Assembly (NCBI RefSeq): GCF_000092645.1
Contig: NC_014165.1
Span: 1,426,001 to 1,490,000 of the forward strand
DNA from: Thermobispora bispora DSM 43833
GTDB lineage: Bacteria > Actinomycetota > Actinomycetes > Streptosporangiales > Streptosporangiaceae
Length of the DNA: 64,000 bases
Direction of reading: 5' to 3'
The translations under genes were made by a program, and so were the position numbers. Numbering within the stretch: the first letter of the stretch is position 1; every line of letters begins with the position of its first letter. The notes below the pieces were generated by a model. The model ran no database searches. It saw only the letters and a program-made list of their open reading frames with translations, and was not told the origin of the DNA. Below are positions 61,811 through 64,000 of this stretch, one piece after another.

Positions 61811-62587
61811 GTGTTCTACTGGGTGCTGAAGGTCATCCTGTGGCCGATCCTCCGTGTGCTCTTCCGCCCGTGGGCGGAGGGGGTGGAGAACGTACCGAAG
61901 GAGGGCCCGGTCATCCTGGCCGGCAACCACCTGTCCTTCGCCGACCACTTCTTCGGCGCCGGCTTCCTCCCGCGCAAGGTCATCTCCCTCGGCAAGATCG
62001 AATACTTCACCGGCCGCGGGATCAAGGGGTGGATCAGCAGGGCGTTCTTCAAAGGGGTCGGGACCGTGCCCATCGACCGGACCGGTGGCAAGGCGAGTGA
62101 GGCGGCGCTCCGCACCGGCCTGCGCATCCTCAGCGAGGGCAAGGTGCTCGGCATCTACCCGGAGGGAACCCGATCCCCGGACGGCCGCCTCTACAAGGGC
62201 AAGACCGGGGTGGCGCGGCTCGCCCTCGAGTCCCGGGCGCCGGTGATCCCCTGGGTGATGGTCAACACGCACGAGATGATGCCGCCCGGCCGGGTCATCC
62301 CCAAGTTCGGCATCCGCCCCGGGGTCAAGTTCGGCAAGCCGCTCGACTTCTCCCGCTACTACGGGATGGAGCACGACCGCCTGATCCTCCGGGCGGTCAC
62401 CGACGAGATCATGTACGCGATCATGGAGCTCTCCGGCCAGGAGTACGTCGACAAGTACGCGGCCGCCGCCAAGGCCGAGATGCAGGCGGCCCGCAAGGCG
62501 GAGAAGGCCGAGAAGGCGGAGAAGAGCGGGAAGCCGGAGACCATCGAGCACACGGAGCGGACCGCGGCGGGCGGATCCTCGTCATAG
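61811..62587 (+). CDS. 1-acyl-sn-glycerol-3-phosphate acyltransferase family protein
   Basis: 258 residues. PlsC domain with the H-x4-D motif in AGNHLSFADHFF, VGTVPIDRTGG, and YPEGTRSPDGRLYKGKTG. A charged C-terminal tail of AEK repeats (RKAEKAEKAEKSGKPE) follows. Start GTG 61811 (MFYWVLKVILWPILRV) has AGGGGG upstream and matches the beginning I recall for Rv2182c; ATG 61781 is in frame. Acylates glycerophospholipid or phosphatidylinositol-mannoside precursors. Confidence 0.9.
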   Translation: MFYWVLKVILWPILRVLFRPWAEGVENVPKEGPVILAGNHLSFADHFFGAGFLPRKVISLGKIEYFTGRGIKGWISRAFFKGVGTVPIDRTGGKASEAALRTGLRILSEGKVLGIYPEGTRSPDGRLYKGKTGVARLALESRAPVIPWVMVNTHEMMPPGRVIPKFGIRPGVKFGKPLDFSRYYGMEHDRLILRAVTDEIMYAIMELSGQEYVDKYAAAAKAEMQAARKAEKAEKAEKSGKPETIEHTERTAAGGSSS

Positions 62588-62657
62588 CGCGTATTAGACC
62601 GCGGTGACCGCGGGTAGCGACTCGGTATACGCCCCGTATCGAACGATTGGGAGGCAT

Positions 62658-64000
62658 ATGACCGAGCGCAGCCCGCGGGTATCGGACCTCAGCGCGGAGA
62701 CGGCGGGCCCGGGTGGCGGGGGTGCCGCCGCCCGGGCCGATCGCCGTCCCGGCTACCTTCCCCACCGGCAGATCCTCGTCGTCCTCCTCGGCGTGGCGTG
62801 CGGGATGCTGCTCGCCGCGCTCGACCAGAGCATCGTCGGCACCGCCTTACCCCGCATCGTGAGCGAGCTCGGCGGGCTCGACCGGCTCTCCTGGGTGGTC
62901 ACCGCCTACCTGCTCACCTCGACGGCGGCCACCCCGGTCTGGGGGAAGATCTCCGACCTGTACGGCCGGCGGATCATCTTCCAGGCCGCGATAGCGATCT
63001 TCCTCGCCGGGTCGGCGTTCGCCGGGCTGAGCCAGAGCATCGGCCAGCTCATCGCCTCCCGGGCGATCCAGGGCCTGGGCGGCGGCGGGCTCATGGCGAT
63101 CGCCTTCGGCATCGTCGCGGACGTGATCCCGCCCCGGGAGCGCGGCCGCTACCAGGGCTACTTCGGCGCGGTGTGGGGCACCGCGAGCGTGGCCGGCCCG
63201 CTGCTCGGCGGCTTCTTCGCCGACGGCCCCGGCTGGCGGTGGATCTTCCTGATCAATCTCCCGATCGGGATCGTCGCGCTCGCCGTCGTCTCGGCCGCGC
63301 TCCGGCTCCCGCTGGAGCGCCGCCGCCAGCGGGTCGACTACCTGGGGGCCACGGTGATCGCGGCCGGGGTGGCGTGCTTCCTCCTCTACCTCGACTGGGC
63401 CGGGCGGGAGCTCGGCTGGACCGCCCCGGGCGCGCTCGCCCTGCTCGCCGGCGCCGTGTCGCTCGCCTCGCTCTTCGTGCTCGTCGAGCTCCGGGCCTTC
63501 GAGCCCATCCTGCCGATGCGGCTCTTCCGCAACGCGGTGTTCAGCGTGGGCAACCTCTTCGGGTTCCTCTCCGGCCTCGCCATGTTCGGAGGCCTGGTCT
63601 TCCTCCCCGTCTACCTGCAGGTGGTCCAGGGCATGTCGCCCACCGTCTCCGGCCTCGCCCTGCTCCCGGCCGTCCTCGGCATCTTCTCCACCTCGGTCGC
63701 CACCGGCCGGCTGATGAGCCGCACCGGCCGGTACAAGGCGTTCCCGATCGCCGGTTCGGCCGTGCTCATCGTGGCGCTCTGGCTGCTGTCCACGATCGGG
63801 GTGGACACGCCGTACTGGCGGGTCGCGGCCTACGCCTACCTGTTCGGCGCCGGGCTCGGGTGCTGCATGCAGACCGTGGTGACCGCGGTCCAGAACGCGG
63901 TCCGCCGGTCCGACATCGGCGTGGCCACGAGCTCGACCGCGTTCTTCCGGATGATGGGCGCGGCGATCGGCACCGCGATCATGGGCGTGGTGCTCACCGA
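62658..64000 (+). CDS. DHA2/EmrB-type MFS drug exporter (cut by window edge)
   Basis: 447 residues seen, C-terminus beyond the window. 14-helix DHA2 family features: [20 protein letters not shown] in the first helix, motif [29 protein letters not shown], and motif C-like [15 protein letters not shown]. Proton-driven multidrug or metabolite export. ATG with GGGAGG just upstream. A short Gly-rich cytosolic N-terminus precedes the first helix. Confidence 0.93.
   Translation, partial: MTERSPRVSDLSAETAGPGGGGAAARADRRPGYLPHRQILVVLLGVACGMLLAALDQSIVGTALPRIVSELGGLDRLSWVVTAYLLTSTAATPVWGKISDLYGRRIIFQAAIAIFLAGSAFAGLSQSIGQLIASRAIQGLGGGGLMAIAFGIVADVIPPRERGRYQGYFGAVWGTASVAGPLLGGFFADGPGWRWIFLINLPIGIVALAVVSAALRLPLERRRQRVDYLGATVIAAGVACFLLYLDWAGRELGWTAPGALALLAGAVSLASLFVLVELRAFEPILPMRLFRNAVFSVGNLFGFLSGLAMFGGLVFLPVYLQVVQGMSPTVSGLALLPAVLGIFSTSVATGRLMSRTGRYKAFPIAGSAVLIVALWLLSTIGVDTPYWRVAAYAYLFGAGLGCCMQTVVTAVQNAVRRSDIGVATSSTAFFRMMGAAIGTAIMGVVLT

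Noticed and set aside
1-64000. tRNA, rRNA or insertion-sequence genes
   Set aside because: No T-loop-like GGTTCGANTCC in a cloverleaf context, no rRNA-like stretch and no transposase motif were noticed on either strand; a tool-based scan would be needed to exclude them fully.

Overview
High-GC (about 70%), densely coded actinobacterial chromosome with frequent GTG starts and many four-base start/stop overlaps. The gene order from glnA2 (2 kb) to an acyltransferase (62.6 kb) follows, with insertions, the order I recall for Mycobacterium tuberculosis Rv2222c down to Rv2182c. The markers are glnA2-glnE-glnA1, an RDD protein, DUF4191, lipA-lipB, the dehydrogenase E2, a leucyl aminopeptidase, cobS, DUF3043, a HesB protein, adoK, ctaC, qcrCAB-ctaE, trpD, a DEDDh/GIY-YIG protein, an NlpC/P60 protein, pimB, fadD15, an SRPBCC protein and the acyltransferase. 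The menaquinol cytochrome bcc-aa3 supercomplex genes, the PspA-PspAA-HtpX-PspAB operon and pimB all point to Actinomycetia. A Streptosporangiales-like, possibly thermophilic organism is my inference, not something the sequence proves. No rRNA, tRNA, insertion sequence or prophage was recognised.

Layout. 0-2 kb: MFS exporter (cut by the window edge) divergent from an ArsR-type regulator across a palindrome. 2-11 kb: nitrogen assimilation, with glnA2, glnE and glnA1; GlnR-type boxes lie in front of both synthetase genes and a two-hairpin terminator follows glnA1. 11-20 kb: lipoate and 2-oxoacid dehydrogenase block on the minus strand (peptidase S51-lipB-lipA-DUF4191-methyltransferase; lpdA-sucB; pepA). 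The encoded LipB lacks both residues of its catalytic dyad. 20-25 kb: GntR/DUF1648/CPBP cassette, then cobalamin assembly (cobU with a large low-complexity insert, cobS). 25-30 kb: a decayed 33-bp tandem array, an aldo-keto reductase, DUF3043 and the envelope-stress operon pspA-pspAA-htpX-pspAB. 30-35 kb: nadA, an Fe-S carrier, adenosine kinase and a desulfurase-TusA pair. 35-45 kb: ctaCDF (plus strand) and ctaE-qcrCAB (minus strand), separated by an L,D-transpeptidase gene and about 0.9 kb of structured non-coding DNA. 45-50 kb: a degenerate receiver protein, trpD, a stand-alone Lrp ligand domain, the DEDDh/GIY-YIG nuclease, a five-copy CRISPR-like repeat cluster and TenA. 50-64 kb: NYN-domain protein, NlpC/P60 hydrolase, PimB', acyl-CoA ligase, SRPBCC, ROK kinase, EEP hydrolase, secreted propeller protein, alpha/beta hydrolase, acyltransferase and a DHA2-type MFS exporter (cut).

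How the parts fit. GlnE should modify GlnA1, which keeps the Tyr adenylylation loop, but not GlnA2, which lacks it. LpdA and SucB form part of a lipoate-dependent dehydrogenase that needs the LipA product. NadA, the HesB/ErpA carrier and the desulfurase/TusA pair are linked by Fe-S and sulfur chemistry. CtaCDEF and QcrABC form one respiratory chain. PimB', the acyltransferase and the acyl-CoA ligase belong to phosphatidylinositol-mannoside and phospholipid synthesis, next to peptidoglycan hydrolase and transpeptidase genes. The most unusual observations are the dyad-less LipB, the CRISPR-like cluster, the 33-bp array, the CobU insert and the pseudo-receiver beside the respiratory genes.
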